From the NCBI RefSeq assembly GCF_022348185.1, contig NZ_JAKRFD010000015.1:1-64000 (forward strand): a stretch of DNA of 64,000 nt. Reading direction: 5' to 3'. The stretch is from Epibacterium sp. Ofav1-8. Lineage in GTDB: Bacteria; Pseudomonadota; Alphaproteobacteria; Rhodobacterales; Rhodobacteraceae. The stretch's first letter is position 1. Each line of letters begins with the position of its first letter. Below the pieces are notes generated by a model that made no database searches, was not told where the DNA came from, and saw only the letters and a program-made list of their open reading frames with translations. Of the stretch, positions 44,590-53,830 are shown piece after piece. Made by a program: the position numbers and the translations under genes.

Positions 44590-45117
44590 TCAGTTGGTTT
44601 GCGGCCGTTTGGGGCATTCCTCGCCCACAATGGTGCCGTCATAGGCCTTTTCGCCACAGTTGTTCAGTTCGTGCCAGACGTAACCCCGCCCATCCTCGGT
44701 GATGGCCACGATCCGGTCGACACCAAATTCGATGTTCTTTTCAGAGATAAACGCCTGCGCGCGCCCGTCTTTCAGGGCCGCGCCGATCTCTGCGGCATCA
44801 AAACAGTCAAACCAGCCCGGCGCATTGCGCGGATCCTGCGCTTCCGACAGCTGATAGAGCTGCGCCACCTCTGCCGGTTTCAGCGGCGTGGTGAAACAGG
44901 CGCGATAGCGGATCGGGGAACTGTCGGCGTCAATGGCCTGGAAATCGCCATAGGCGATGGGCTCCGGGGTTTCGCCGCCGAGAGGCATCAACACCACGTC
45001 CTGCCCGGGCTGCGCGGCGACCTCGTCGTAGTAGCCGTAGACTTGCAGATAATACATCGCGATCCCCGCCACGAGGCCAGAGACCACGAGGATGATCGAC
45101 AGGATCTTTCCGGTCAT
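44590..45117 (-). CDS. DUF6446-like membrane-anchored protein
   Basis: A 175-aa protein with an N-terminal membrane anchor (ILSIILVVSGLVAGIAMYYL) and a soluble domain containing RYRACFTTPLKPAEVAQLY and WFDCFDAAEIGAALKDGRA. I associate this sequence type with DUF6446, but cannot check it. It lies between glyQ and glyS in the same direction and is probably co-transcribed. Function unknown. Confidence 0.75.
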   Translation of the reverse strand: MTGKILSIILVVSGLVAGIAMYYLQVYGYYDEVAAQPGQDVVLMPLGGETPEPIAYGDFQAIDADSSPIRYRACFTTPLKPAEVAQLYQLSEAQDPRNAPGWFDCFDAAEIGAALKDGRAQAFISEKNIEFGVDRIVAITEDGRGYVWHELNNCGEKAYDGTIVGEECPKRPQTN

Positions 45118-45139
45118 GTCAGATGCTCCCTTGCGCCGC

Positions 45140-46090
45140 TCAGGCCGCTGTTTCGCCCGCAGTCTCGCCGGTGTGTCCGCCCGCCTCGGTCAGCACAAAG
45201 GCATCGGCGCATTGCTTTGCCAGCGTGCGCACGCGCCCGATGTAGGCCTGACGCTCGGTCACGGAGATCACACCGCGCGCATCCAAGAGGTTAAAGATAT
45301 GCGAGGCCTTGATGCACTGGTCATAGGCCGGATGCGCCATGATGATGCGCTTGCCGGTCTTGGGGTCCATATGTTCTTGGGCGAGGATCGCGGCACATTC
45401 GGCCTCGGCTTCCTCGAAATGACGCAAGAGCACCTCGGTATTGGCCACGTCAAAATTCCAGCGCGCGTATTCTTCTTCGGTCTGCTTGAAGATATCGCCA
45501 TATGTCAGCGGTTGTGGCGACTGCGGATCGTTGAAGGGCATGTCCATCACGTGGTCGATGCCCAGAATATACATCGCCAGACGTTCCAGACCGTAGGTCA
45601 GCTCGCCCGAGACCGGGTGGCAATCATGGCCGCCGACCTGCTGGAAATAGGTAAACTGGCTGACTTCCATACCGTCGCACCAGACTTCCCAGCCCAGCCC
45701 CCAGGCCCCCAGCGTCGGGCTTTCCCAGTCGTCCTCGACAAAGCGGATATCGTGCAGCTCCATATCGACGCCGATGGCCTCCAGGGAGCCGAGATACAGC
45801 TCCTGCAAGTCCGGCGGGCTGGGTTTGATCAGCACCTGATACTGGTAGTAATGCTGCAAGCGGTTCGGGTTTTCACCGTAGCGCCCGTCCGTGGGGCGGC
45901 GCGAGGGCTGCACGTAAGCCGCGGCCCATGCGTTGGAGCCGAGCGAGCGCAGCGTGGTTGCCGGGTGAAAGGTGCCCGCGCCCACCTCCATGTCATAGGG
46001 CTGCAGGATGGCGCAGCCCTTGGAGGCCCAATAGGTCTGCAAACGCAGGATGATCTCCTGAAACGAACGCGGGGCGGTGGTCTGGGTCAT
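45140..46090 (-). CDS. glyQ: Glycyl-tRNA synthetase alpha subunit
   Basis: The catalytic alpha subunit, 316 aa. It has [93 protein letters not shown] and [20 protein letters not shown], which are the class II active-site blocks of this enzyme. The ATG at 46090 has GGGAAGAG upstream. glyS is in the same operon with one gene between. Confidence 0.98.
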   Translation of the reverse strand: MTQTTAPRSFQEIILRLQTYWASKGCAILQPYDMEVGAGTFHPATTLRSLGSNAWAAAYVQPSRRPTDGRYGENPNRLQHYYQYQVLIKPSPPDLQELYLGSLEAIGVDMELHDIRFVEDDWESPTLGAWGLGWEVWCDGMEVSQFTYFQQVGGHDCHPVSGELTYGLERLAMYILGIDHVMDMPFNDPQSPQPLTYGDIFKQTEEEYARWNFDVANTEVLLRHFEEAEAECAAILAQEHMDPKTGKRIIMAHPAYDQCIKASHIFNLLDARGVISVTERQAYIGRVRTLAKQCADAFVLTEAGGHTGETAGETAA

Positions 46091-46386
46091 GTCTCTTCCC
46101 TTTAGGGCATCGGCGCGCCCGCCCTGGCCGGACCGCAGGGGCCCCGCATGGACGGTGCAATGTTCGACCGTCTTCCTATGCAAGCCCCCCGGCGGGGTCA
46201 ACGGCCCCGTGCGCCGCAGGGCACTGTGGCCACCATGACACGGGGAAAAATCCCGGGGATGTGTCGAAGATGAGAAACATTTACACTTTACACGTCAATG
46301 TGCGGATCATCGCCGTTCCCTTTGGGGTCACAAAGTGGTTACCTGCGCGGCGAACAAAATCCGTTTCTTCGTACAGAGGTTGAGCA

Positions 46387-48159
46387 ATGAAGAACCTAAT
46401 TGCCTCGGTGTTGTGGGCATTGACCATGTGCCTCGCAGCACTTCCGGGCGTTTCGCAGGCCCAACAGTCGGGCGTTGGCGGCGTCTGGATCCAGGTGGCC
46501 GCCCGCCCCTCGCTCCAGGAAGCGCAGGAAGAGGCCCGCGATTTCGCTTCTCGCCTGCCCGATGTGTCGGGATATGCGCTCGGTGGCGGCTGGTACGGCA
46601 TCGTCATCGGCCCCTATGCCCGCCCCGACGCCGAACAGGTGCTGCGCGTCTACCGCGCCGAAGGCCAGATCCCACGTGACAGTTTCATCACCTTTTCGGG
46701 CAATCTGCGCACCCGCTTCTACCCGGTCGGGGCCGAGGCGGACGTGCCGTCTACCGCGCCGCTGACCAACACCGAGACCGAGGAAGAGGTCGCCCCTGTT
46801 GCCGAGGCTGCGCCCGTGGACACCACGGTGCCGGATGAAACCCCGGCACAAGCCCGCCAGAGCGAACGCGCCCTCACCCGTGACGAACGGATGGATCTGC
46901 AAATCGCGCTGAAGGCCGCAGGGTTCTATACCGCGGGCATCGACGGTGCCTTTGGCCGTGGCACCCGGGCCTCCATGTCCGACTGGCAGGCCGCGCGCGG
47001 CTATGAGCCCACCGGCGTGCTCACCACCGGGCAGCGCCAGGCGCTCATGGATGAATACAATGCGCCGCTGATCTCCACCGGGATGGCGCGCCACACCGAT
47101 GCGCGTGCCGGCATCGCACTGGACCTGCCCCTGGGCGAGGTTGCTTTCAGCCGCTACGAGCCGCCCTTTGCGCATTTCGAACCCGCCGGAGACCTCGGCG
47201 TGCAGGTTCTGCTGATTTCCCAGCCGGGCAACCGCCGCACGCTCTATGGTCTCTATGACATCATGCAGACGCTGGAAATCGTGCCGCTGGACGGTCCGCG
47301 CGAACGCTCCGGTGATCGCTTCACCCTGGAGGGGCGCAACGACGAGATCGTCTCTTATACCGAAGCGCGTCTGGACAATGGCGAGATCAAGGGCTTCACT
47401 CTGGTCTGGCCCGCCGGTGACGAGGCACGCCGCACCCGGGTGCTGTCGGCCATGCAACAGAGCTTTACCCGGCTGGACAACGTTCTCGACCCGGCCGCCG
47501 GCATGGATGACGCGCAGTCGATCGACCTCGTCTCCGGCCTGGAGGTGCGCAAGCCGCGCCTGTCGCGCTCCGGGTTCTTCGTGACTGCAAACGGGATCGC
47601 CGTCACCACGGCAGACGTCGTGAACGGATGTGGCCGCGTCACCATCGACCGCGACGTGACTGCCGATGTGCTGCTGGCGGATGCCGAGGCGGGCATCGCG
47701 GTCCTGAAGCCGCAGCAGGCGCTGACGCCGATGGCCACGGCCCCGCTTGCGGCCACGGCCCCGCGCCTGCGCAGCGCGCTTGCGGTATCGGGCTATTCCT
47801 ACGGTGGTGTGCTTGGTGCTCCCAGCCTGACCTGGGGCGCGCTCAGCGACCTCAGCGGCCTTCAGGGCGAGAGCCACCTGGCCCGTCTGGAACTGACCGC
47901 TCAGCCCGGTGATGCCGGCGGGCCGCTGCTGGACAAGGACGGGACCGTGCATGGCATGCTGCTGCCCGAAGCCACGGACGGGCCGACCCTGCCCGAGGGC
48001 GTGCGCTTTGCGCTCAAGGGCGAGGTGATCCGCATGGCGCTCGACAAGGCCGGCGTCGGCATGCCAGCCACCCAGGCCGCAGCCACCGGCGAGCTGCCGA
48101 TGTCGTTGCTGCAAAAAGAGGCCACCGGCCTCACCACCCTGGTGAGCTGCTGGGACTGA
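46387..48159 (+). CDS. SPOR/peptidoglycan-binding protein with an inactive trypsin-like domain
   Basis: A 590-aa exported protein. Order: signal peptide (1-25, ending VSQAQQ), a SPOR-like domain (about 30-110, GVWIQVAARPSLQEAQEEAR), an acidic linker, a PG_binding_1 domain (about 165-220, LQIALKAAGFYTAGIDGAFG), an unassigned central domain, and a trypsin-like fold (about 395-565). There the His loop reads TTADVVNGC (Asp410 for His), the Asp site reads EAGIAVLK (Gly436 for Asp) and the Ser site reads PGDAGGPL (Ala510 for Ser). All three catalytic residues are lost. A binding role is likely. An ideal terminator follows. Confidence 0.86.
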   Translation: MKNLIASVLWALTMCLAALPGVSQAQQSGVGGVWIQVAARPSLQEAQEEARDFASRLPDVSGYALGGGWYGIVIGPYARPDAEQVLRVYRAEGQIPRDSFITFSGNLRTRFYPVGAEADVPSTAPLTNTETEEEVAPVAEAAPVDTTVPDETPAQARQSERALTRDERMDLQIALKAAGFYTAGIDGAFGRGTRASMSDWQAARGYEPTGVLTTGQRQALMDEYNAPLISTGMARHTDARAGIALDLPLGEVAFSRYEPPFAHFEPAGDLGVQVLLISQPGNRRTLYGLYDIMQTLEIVPLDGPRERSGDRFTLEGRNDEIVSYTEARLDNGEIKGFTLVWPAGDEARRTRVLSAMQQSFTRLDNVLDPAAGMDDAQSIDLVSGLEVRKPRLSRSGFFVTANGIAVTTADVVNGCGRVTIDRDVTADVLLADAEAGIAVLKPQQALTPMATAPLAATAPRLRSALAVSGYSYGGVLGAPSLTWGALSDLSGLQGESHLARLELTAQPGDAGGPLLDKDGTVHGMLLPEATDGPTLPEGVRFALKGEVIRMALDKAGVGMPATQAAATGELPMSLLQKEATGLTTLVSCWD

Positions 48160-48177
48160 TTCCGCACAACAACAAAT

Positions 48178-48218
48178 AAAAAAGAGGCTCCCGAAGCGAA
48201 CTTCGGGAGCCTCTTTTA
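48178..48218. terminator. Bidirectional terminator
   Basis: A 16- to 17-bp perfect stem AAAGAGGCTCCCGAAG / CTTCGGGAGCCTCTTT with a CGAA loop, T-rich in both directions. It serves the SPOR protein gene and the convergent rpiB. Confidence 0.92.
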
Positions 48219-48271
48219 TTATGCACGATCACCGAAGAGACCGGGGGCAGCCCCGGCTCTTATGGCCGCGA

Positions 48272-48721
48272 TCAGCCTTCGATGGCGGTAATCATGTCGA
48301 CACGGGTGCCGTGGCGGCCGCCTTCGAACTCGGCATCGACAAAGGCGTCGACGATCTCAAGCGCCACGCCTTCGCCAACGACGCGTGCGCCGATCGACAG
48401 CATGTTGGCGTTGTTGTGGGCACGGATCATCTGCGCAGAGAATGTATCAGAGCAGACACCGCAGCGGATGCCCTTGACCTTGTTTGCGGCCATCATGATG
48501 CCCTGACCGGTGCCACAGAGGACAATTCCGAGGTCGCTCTCGCCTGAGGCCACATGACGTGCGGCGGCCTCACCATGGGTCGGGTAATGGGTGCTTTCCG
48601 GAGAGGTCGGCCCGAGGTCGGTCACGCTGAAGCCACGCGCCTCCAGGTGTTTGGCGATGGTTTGGCGCAGCGCAATGGCGGCGTGATCACTGGAAAGTAC
48701 GATGCGGTTACTGGCAGTCAT
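48272..48721 (-). CDS. rpiB: Ribose 5-phosphate isomerase B
   Basis: Interconverts ribose-5-P and ribulose-5-P, in the pentose pathway. 149 aa, usual size. LSSDHAAIALRQTI, the active-site Cys in GIVLCGTGQGIMMAANKVKG, GVCSDTFSAQMIRAHNNANM and GARVVGEGVALEIV are all present. Confidence 0.97.
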   Translation of the reverse strand: MTASNRIVLSSDHAAIALRQTIAKHLEARGFSVTDLGPTSPESTHYPTHGEAAARHVASGESDLGIVLCGTGQGIMMAANKVKGIRCGVCSDTFSAQMIRAHNNANMLSIGARVVGEGVALEIVDAFVDAEFEGGRHGTRVDMITAIEG

Positions 48722-48847
48722 GATGCGGTCATCCCATGGTCCAGGGCCGATCCCGGCCCCGGTTTAGGTGGATCAGGTGGGGTTCACCCGTCCCTTACCC
48801 GGATTCAACACAGGGGCAAAGCCCCCAATCCGCCGCGCCACGCCCGA

Positions 48848-49489
48848 TCAGTAGGCGTGGACGCGCCCGTCCCAGGTGTGGAAACACCCCGTTGTATCAA
48901 GCGACAGCACGTCGAATTCACGGATCAGCCCCACCGCGCTCTCCTGCGCCGTGATCTCGCCGTCCTGCCCGCCCATATCGGTACGCACCCAGCCCGGGTG
49001 ATAGATGCCCACGGCGATGCCTTCGGGTTTCAGGTCGGTGGCGAGATTACGCCCGATATTGAGCGCCGCCGCCTTTGACGCGCGATAGGCGTAGGATCCC
49101 CCCGGTGCGCGGGCGTGGCTGGCCATCTGCGACGAAATGATCGCGATCTTCGGCGCCTCTGCCAGCTTCAAGTTCGGCAGCATCGCCTGCACGGTCAGGA
49201 ACACGCCGGTCACATTGACCGCCAGGGATTTTGCCCAGACTTCGGCAGTATAGTCATTCAACGCCATGGATTTATCGAGATACACCCCCGCGTTGCAGAT
49301 CAGCAGGTCGACCGGATCGCCCTTGATCTGCGCCGCAAAGCGCGCCTGCTGGCCCGGGTCGCTCACATCGAGCCGCGTGCCCGAGGAATGATCCCGCGAG
49401 GTCCCGGTCACCCGGTCGCCGCGGGCGGCCAGCCTTGTTTTCAGCTCGCGTCCGATCCCGCGGCTGCTGCCTGTCACGACCACATGCAT
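48848..49489 (-). CDS. Short-chain dehydrogenase/reductase
   Basis: A 213-aa classical SDR. The cofactor motif VTGSSRGIG is near residue 5, NAGV near 72, the catalytic Ser lies in IISSQMAS and Tyr/Lys in YAYRASKAAALN. HPGWVRTDMGG follows, as in C-factor-like SDRs. The substrate is unknown. The ATG at 49489 is favoured since the SDR fold starts there. Confidence 0.92.
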   Translation of the reverse strand: MHVVVTGSSRGIGRELKTRLAARGDRVTGTSRDHSSGTRLDVSDPGQQARFAAQIKGDPVDLLICNAGVYLDKSMALNDYTAEVWAKSLAVNVTGVFLTVQAMLPNLKLAEAPKIAIISSQMASHARAPGGSYAYRASKAAALNIGRNLATDLKPEGIAVGIYHPGWVRTDMGGQDGEITAQESAVGLIREFDVLSLDTTGCFHTWDGRVHAY

Positions 49490-49568
49490 TGGCGGTCTCC
49501 TTCCTGTCTGCTTTGCCTGTATACACCGGCCAGCGATCGGGTCCACCAATCTGCGGGACGGAGATGCC

Positions 49569-50057
49569 TCAATTTGTCTTGCGTGTCGGGGCGAAGGGCA
49601 ACGGCAGCACCGGCACCCCGTCTTCGATCAGGGCTTTGGCCTCTTCGGGTTTTGCCTCGCCATGGATCGAGCGTTTCGGCGTCTCGCCCAGATACATGTC
49701 ACGCGCCTGTTTGGCAAAATCGGTGCCCACATAGTCTGAATTCGCCTCGACCTGCTTTTTCAGCTCGGTGATCGCGGCCTCCAGCTCGTTTGCGGGTGCG
49801 GCAAGCGACGTCGGCGCGGGCGGCGCCGTTCCCGCCACCGCCGGTTGCGTCTCGCCCGGCTCTTCGGGGGTGGCGACGGTGGTGGCCGCGCGCCCAGAGC
49901 GCACTCTGGGCGCCATCAGAGCCTTCTCGACGCTGGTCGAACCGCATTCGGTGCAGGCAACCAGGCCTGCGCCGCGCAGTTTTTCGTAGGCCTCGGCGGA
50001 CTGGAACCAGCTCTCGAACCCATGCCCTTCGGCGCATTTCAGTGCGTAACGTATCAT
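49569..50057 (-). CDS. DUF1178 family protein
   Basis: A 162-aa protein. The N-terminus MIRYALKCAEGHGFESWFQS, then LVACTECGSTSVEKALMAP, forms a zinc-ribbon with its Cys residues; the C-terminus has YVGTDFAKQARDMYLGE and the ALIEDGVPVLPLPF ending. This is DUF1178, common and of unknown function in alphaproteobacteria. Confidence 0.93.
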   Translation of the reverse strand: MIRYALKCAEGHGFESWFQSAEAYEKLRGAGLVACTECGSTSVEKALMAPRVRSGRAATTVATPEEPGETQPAVAGTAPPAPTSLAAPANELEAAITELKKQVEANSDYVGTDFAKQARDMYLGETPKRSIHGEAKPEEAKALIEDGVPVLPLPFAPTRKTN

Positions 50058-50155
50058 GTTCTGTCTCGTCCTCAGAGGCGCCGATTAAATACGGCTGAGC
50101 GGCGTTTGCAAGGCCCCCCTGCCATCCGCCCCGGCTTCTGCCACCGCAGGTGACG

Positions 50156-50626
50156 TCACGGCCCCGGTGGCGCGAAGGATGACAGCAGCGCCGCAAGCTC
50201 CGGTTCGGCCACCTGTTTCGCCGCACGCCGCAGCGACATCCATGCCCGCCTGCGCTCCCCCCGCTCGGGGAACTGCGTCGCCAGACCGCGCACGCGGAGC
50301 GGAAAAACATCAACCCGGCAGGCCAGTGCGGTCGCGTTCTCGCGCGTTTTGACATAGCTGAACCTGCCGATCCGCCCGTCCAGCGCCTGCCCACGCACGC
50401 CAGCCTCTTCCCAGGCTTCGATCGTGGCCGCTTCGGCGGCAGTTTTGCCGTCCATCGGCCAGCCCTTGGGGATGATCCAGCGACCGGTCCGCCGCGAGGT
50501 CACCAGCAGCACCTTGACCCGCCCCTTGGCGGTGATCCGATAGCACAATGCCCCCACCTGCGGGTGCAGCTGCCGGTCGTCCTGCGGATCACTCACATCC
50601 AAGACCAACGCCATGGCGGGTCCCAT
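50156..50626 (-). CDS. Nudix hydrolase (atypical box)
   Basis: A 156-aa Nudix protein of the diphosphoinositol-phosphate hydrolase-like group (RRTGRWIIPKGWPMDGK). The Nudix box reads G-x5-K-x7-I-E-A-x-E-E-x-G-V: the first Glu of the consensus is Lys and the Arg is Ile, while the metal-binding Glu residues remain. Substrate unknown. A second ATG at codon 5 is also possible as start. Confidence 0.85.
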   Translation of the reverse strand: MGPAMALVLDVSDPQDDRQLHPQVGALCYRITAKGRVKVLLVTSRRTGRWIIPKGWPMDGKTAAEAATIEAWEEAGVRGQALDGRIGRFSYVKTRENATALACRVDVFPLRVRGLATQFPERGERRRAWMSLRRAAKQVAEPELAALLSSFAPPGP

Positions 50627-50834
50627 CCTCTCTCGCCCAGCGGCACCGGCGGAGCGGTGTCAGCCCGGCGCGCCGACATCCCGGGCCGCAGCCAGAGCGT
50701 GCCTAGCATTGGTTAACAATTCTTTTACCACCACTCCGGTCGAGGCGCATGGCGACACGCCGGTGGCATATCTCGCCCGCTCTGACAGCCCTGTATGACA
50801 TCGGGATGACACCCGCGGGCCCGGGGCGCGCGGA

Positions 50835-51629
50835 TCACGGCGACAGCCTCTGCCGGAGCCGGTTCACCATGTCGGGATAAGGCACATCCGCCTCGATTGC
50901 CAACCGGCGCAACGCGAAATGTACATGCGCCATTTCCTGATAATACCCGGAATAGACGTAGTTGACGCTGCCCCCCGCCACGGCCCCAAGCACCGGCACC
51001 ATCTGCGCTGCAAGCTTGGGCCCAAGCGCCACCGCCAGACGCGGGGCAACCACTGCGATCAACTGCGACAGCCCGGCCCCCGACAGCCCCAGCCGCAGGG
51101 TCAGGAACCCGGTGTCCGCGCCATCGTCATGGGCCATGGGACCGGCGGCGGCAAAGACCTCGACCGCGTCGAACCGCACGCTTTTGGCATCGGGATCAAA
51201 GCCGTATTCCTCTGCGACGCCTTGAATGCTGCGCATCAAAAACGTCGTCGTCGCGGGCAATTCCACCAGTGCCCCCGGCAGCCCGGCCGCGCCGCCCACC
51301 AGACCCATCGTGGTACTGACCCAGCGATTGGTCTGGGCCGGCTGGTCCGGCACCATCCGCCGACTGAGCGCCGCGCCGCGCACCGACAGATGCAGCGCCT
51401 GCAACACCGCGCCTTCCACCGCGCCACGCATGGGGCCCGGCAGTCGACGCATCAGGTCTTCGCCCTGCCCGCCCAGCGCATTCAACAGCCGCATGCCAAA
51501 ACTGCCCGCCGCCCGGTAGCGCGCGGCAATTGCAGTCAGCTCGGCCTCGACGTCCCGTACCGTCAGGCTGCGCCCGCTCTGTTCCAGAATTTCACCCGGC
51601 AGTTCGCCCATGTGCGACCTCGTCCCCAT
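50835..51629 (-). CDS. EcsC-family protein
   Basis: A 264-aa protein with the EcsC pattern: VSTTMGLVGGAAGLPGALVE, LPATTTFLMRSIQGVAEEYG, a glycine-rich hydrophobic stretch (MVPVLGAVAGGSVNYVYSGY) and a conserved end. EcsC is named after a Bacillus transport operon; its biochemical role is unknown. Sits alone. Confidence 0.85.
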   Translation of the reverse strand: MGTRSHMGELPGEILEQSGRSLTVRDVEAELTAIAARYRAAGSFGMRLLNALGGQGEDLMRRLPGPMRGAVEGAVLQALHLSVRGAALSRRMVPDQPAQTNRWVSTTMGLVGGAAGLPGALVELPATTTFLMRSIQGVAEEYGFDPDAKSVRFDAVEVFAAAGPMAHDDGADTGFLTLRLGLSGAGLSQLIAVVAPRLAVALGPKLAAQMVPVLGAVAGGSVNYVYSGYYQEMAHVHFALRRLAIEADVPYPDMVNRLRQRLSP

Positions 51630-51701
51630 TGCGCCTGCTACAAGAGATCAGCAGCCTAGGGCACGGTTTCAAGGTCTGGCCATCGCAACCGGGCACACGC
51701 G

Positions 51702-52202
51702 TTACCCCTGCGCCGCACCGTGCCAGCGGGTGACCGGCCCCTGCACCCCGTGCCACCCCGCCTCCGAGAGGCTGAGCCCCAGCACCCGTTCCGGGTTGGT
51801 CGGAGGCGGCATTTCAACGCCTTCGAGCCGCTCAAAACCGAACCGCCGGTAATAGGGCGCATCGCCAACCAGGATTACTCGCTGCCAGTGGCTGTGCTCC
51901 GCCTTCCACAGGCTGTCGCGGATCAACGAGGCACCGATGCCTTCGCCCTGCCGGGTCGGATGGACCGCCACCGGCCCCAACAGCAGCGCGTCACGATCCC
52001 CCACATGCACCGGCCAGAACCGGATCGCGCCTGCCAGAATGCCACCACTGTCGCGCGCCACCTGACTGAGCGCGCGCACCGGGGCGACGTCGTCGCGCAA
52101 CCGATAGGACGACAAGGCCGTCCGCCCCGGCGCAAAGCACAGGTCATAGAGGGCTTCCACCTCCCAGGAATCCTCCGGCATCTCCGGCGCGATGGTGATC
52201 AC
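51702..52202 (-). CDS. GNAT N-acetyltransferase
   Basis: A 166-aa GNAT protein. The acetyl-CoA loop is AVHPTRQGEGIGASLI (RxxGxGxA type), then VILVGDAPYYRRFGFERL, which fits the YhbS-like subgroup. Substrate unknown. Divergent from the flavin reductase gene. Confidence 0.9.
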   Translation of the reverse strand: MITIAPEMPEDSWEVEALYDLCFAPGRTALSSYRLRDDVAPVRALSQVARDSGGILAGAIRFWPVHVGDRDALLLGPVAVHPTRQGEGIGASLIRDSLWKAEHSHWQRVILVGDAPYYRRFGFERLEGVEMPPPTNPERVLGLSLSEAGWHGVQGPVTRWHGAAQG

Positions 52203-52313
52203 GTGTCTCTGGCTCCGTCAGCTGCGCTCTGCGACCACGGGGCCAACTCGACGCGGGGGTGGATTTCGCCCTAGCACGGGCGTAAGTCTGGGGCAAACAC
52301 TTGGAGACATAGA

Positions 52314-52919
52314 ATGTTCTACCGCCCCGAGGATGGCCACGGCCTGCCCCACAATCCGTTTAACGCCGTCGTGACCCCCCGCCCCATCGGCTGGATCTCC
52401 ACCCGCTCCGGCGCCGGCGTCAACAATCTCGCGCCCTATTCCTTTTTCAACGCCGTCGCCTATGTGCCGCCACAGGTGATGTTTGCCTCCACCTCGACCA
52501 AGGCGGATCAGGACGGTACCAAGGATTCCATGGCCAATATCCGCGAGACTGGCGTCTTTTGCGTCAATATCGTTGAATATGCCATGCGCGATCAAATGAA
52601 CAAATCCTCTGCAGCGCTTGATAAGGGCGTCGACGAGTTTGCCCATGCGGGGCTTGAGGCGGTCGAGTGCGAAACGATCAATTGCGCCCGTGTCGCAGGC
52701 GTGCCTGCTGCTCTGGAGTGCAAACTCACGCAGATCATCGACCTGCCCGGCGAAGCCAACAAGGTGGCCTTTGGCGAGGTGGTTGGCGTGCATTTGCGCG
52801 ATGATTGCCTTGTGGACGGGATCTTTGACGTGACCAAATACCAGCCGCTCTCGCGCCTTGGCTATCGTGACTATGCCAAGGTCAACGACCTGTTCTCCCT
52901 GTCGCGCCCGGACGACTGA
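52314..52919 (+). CDS. Flavin reductase family protein
   Basis: A 201-aa FMN-binding split-barrel protein. PRPIGWISTRSGAGVNNLAP, FFNAVAYVPPQVMFASTS, KDSMANIRETGVFCVNIV and VAFGEVVGVHLRDD are typical. Such proteins reduce flavin with NAD(P)H for partner oxygenases. The acetyltransferase gene follows one base after its stop, so they form an operon. Confidence 0.92.
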   Translation: MFYRPEDGHGLPHNPFNAVVTPRPIGWISTRSGAGVNNLAPYSFFNAVAYVPPQVMFASTSTKADQDGTKDSMANIRETGVFCVNIVEYAMRDQMNKSSAALDKGVDEFAHAGLEAVECETINCARVAGVPAALECKLTQIIDLPGEANKVAFGEVVGVHLRDDCLVDGIFDVTKYQPLSRLGYRDYAKVNDLFSLSRPDD

Positions 52920-52920
52920 G

Positions 52921-53562
52921 ATGCCGCTTCCTGATCCCAAACAACGCCATCCGATTGTGCTGCCGGACGGGACACCCCATGCAGGGACCGTGCAGCTGGC
53001 ACAGGCGGTCGACAACCCGAATTTCATTGTCGGCGATTACACCTATGCGTCGGATTTCGACCCACCCCGCGACTGGGGCAGCCACCTTGCACCCTATCTG
53101 TTTGCGGGGGCGCGCGAGCGGCTCAAGATCGGCCGGTTCTGCCAGATCGCCCATGGGGTGAAATTCATCACCGCCTCGGCCAACCATGCTCAGGAGGGCC
53201 TCAGCTGTTACCCCTTCCCGGTCTTTGATCCGGCGCAGATGGCCGGGTTTCAGCCGGACACCCGCGACACGGTGATCGGCAATGATGTCTGGATCGGCTA
53301 CAGCGCGTTGATCCTGCCCGGCGCGCGCATCGGCGACGGGGCCATCATCGGCGCGGGTGCCGTGGTGCGTGGCACGGTTCCCCCCTACGCGATCATGACA
53401 GGCAATCCGGCCAGCATTGCCCGCCATCGGTTCCCCAAGCCCCAGATTGCACGGCTCCTGGCGCTGAAATGGTGGGACTGGCCGGCCGAGCTGATCCTGC
53501 GCGCAGAACCGGCCATCACCTCCGGCGACCTCGACATGCTAGAGGCGCTCGCCCCCGATTGA
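52921..53562 (+). CDS. CatB-like O-acetyltransferase (hexapeptide repeat)
   Basis: A 213-aa left-handed beta-helix acetyltransferase. It has hexapeptide repeats (IGRFCQIAHGVKFITASAN, IGNDVWIGYSALILPGARIG) followed by DGAIIGAGAVVRGTVPPYAI and GNPASIARHRF, resembling xenobiotic/chloramphenicol acetyltransferases and Vat-type enzymes. The His in the HAQEGLS/ANH region is the likely base. Substrate unknown; resistance cannot be concluded. Confidence 0.9.
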   Translation: MPLPDPKQRHPIVLPDGTPHAGTVQLAQAVDNPNFIVGDYTYASDFDPPRDWGSHLAPYLFAGARERLKIGRFCQIAHGVKFITASANHAQEGLSCYPFPVFDPAQMAGFQPDTRDTVIGNDVWIGYSALILPGARIGDGAIIGAGAVVRGTVPPYAIMTGNPASIARHRFPKPQIARLLALKWWDWPAELILRAEPAITSGDLDMLEALAPD

Positions 53563-53773
53563 AAGCTGCTGCTTCGGAGCCACCCTCGCCTGATCCCGAA
53601 CGGATGGGGCGGGGCCCGGCGTGCAAGGCAAATTGCCGAGGCTCCGCGCCCGCATGGGCGGGGATACGGCCATTTTCCTTGTCGCGACGGGGCACGGTCC
53701 GTCAGGCCGGAGTCAGGCGAGGATGGCTGCGCAGACTGCTGCTTTGGTGAACCCGAGCCGCATCCCAAACACA
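53563..53773. other. Intergenic region with a distant inverted repeat
   Basis: No gene seen. A 16-nt sequence at 53578-53593 is repeated as an inverted copy at 53713-53728 with one mismatch, enclosing about 119 nt that contain smaller dyads. It may fold as a long stem-loop RNA or be a remnant of a small element. Confidence 0.45.
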
Positions 53774-53805
53774 AAAAAGCCGCGGTCCCGCATGGGACCG
53801 CGACC
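53774..53805 (-). terminator. Terminator of the SulP transporter gene
   Basis: On the minus strand a stem with GCGGTCCC / GGGACCGC and CAT-type loop is followed by GGCTTTTTT. Confidence 0.8.
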
Positions 53806-53830
53806 GCTTAACTGACCTGACGTTCCACGC

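Noticed and set aside
50700-50730. TTAA-N7-TTTAC resembling a CtrA site
   Set aside because: One half differs from TTAA-N7-TTAA, and AT-rich 15-mers of this kind arise by chance; not enough for a call.
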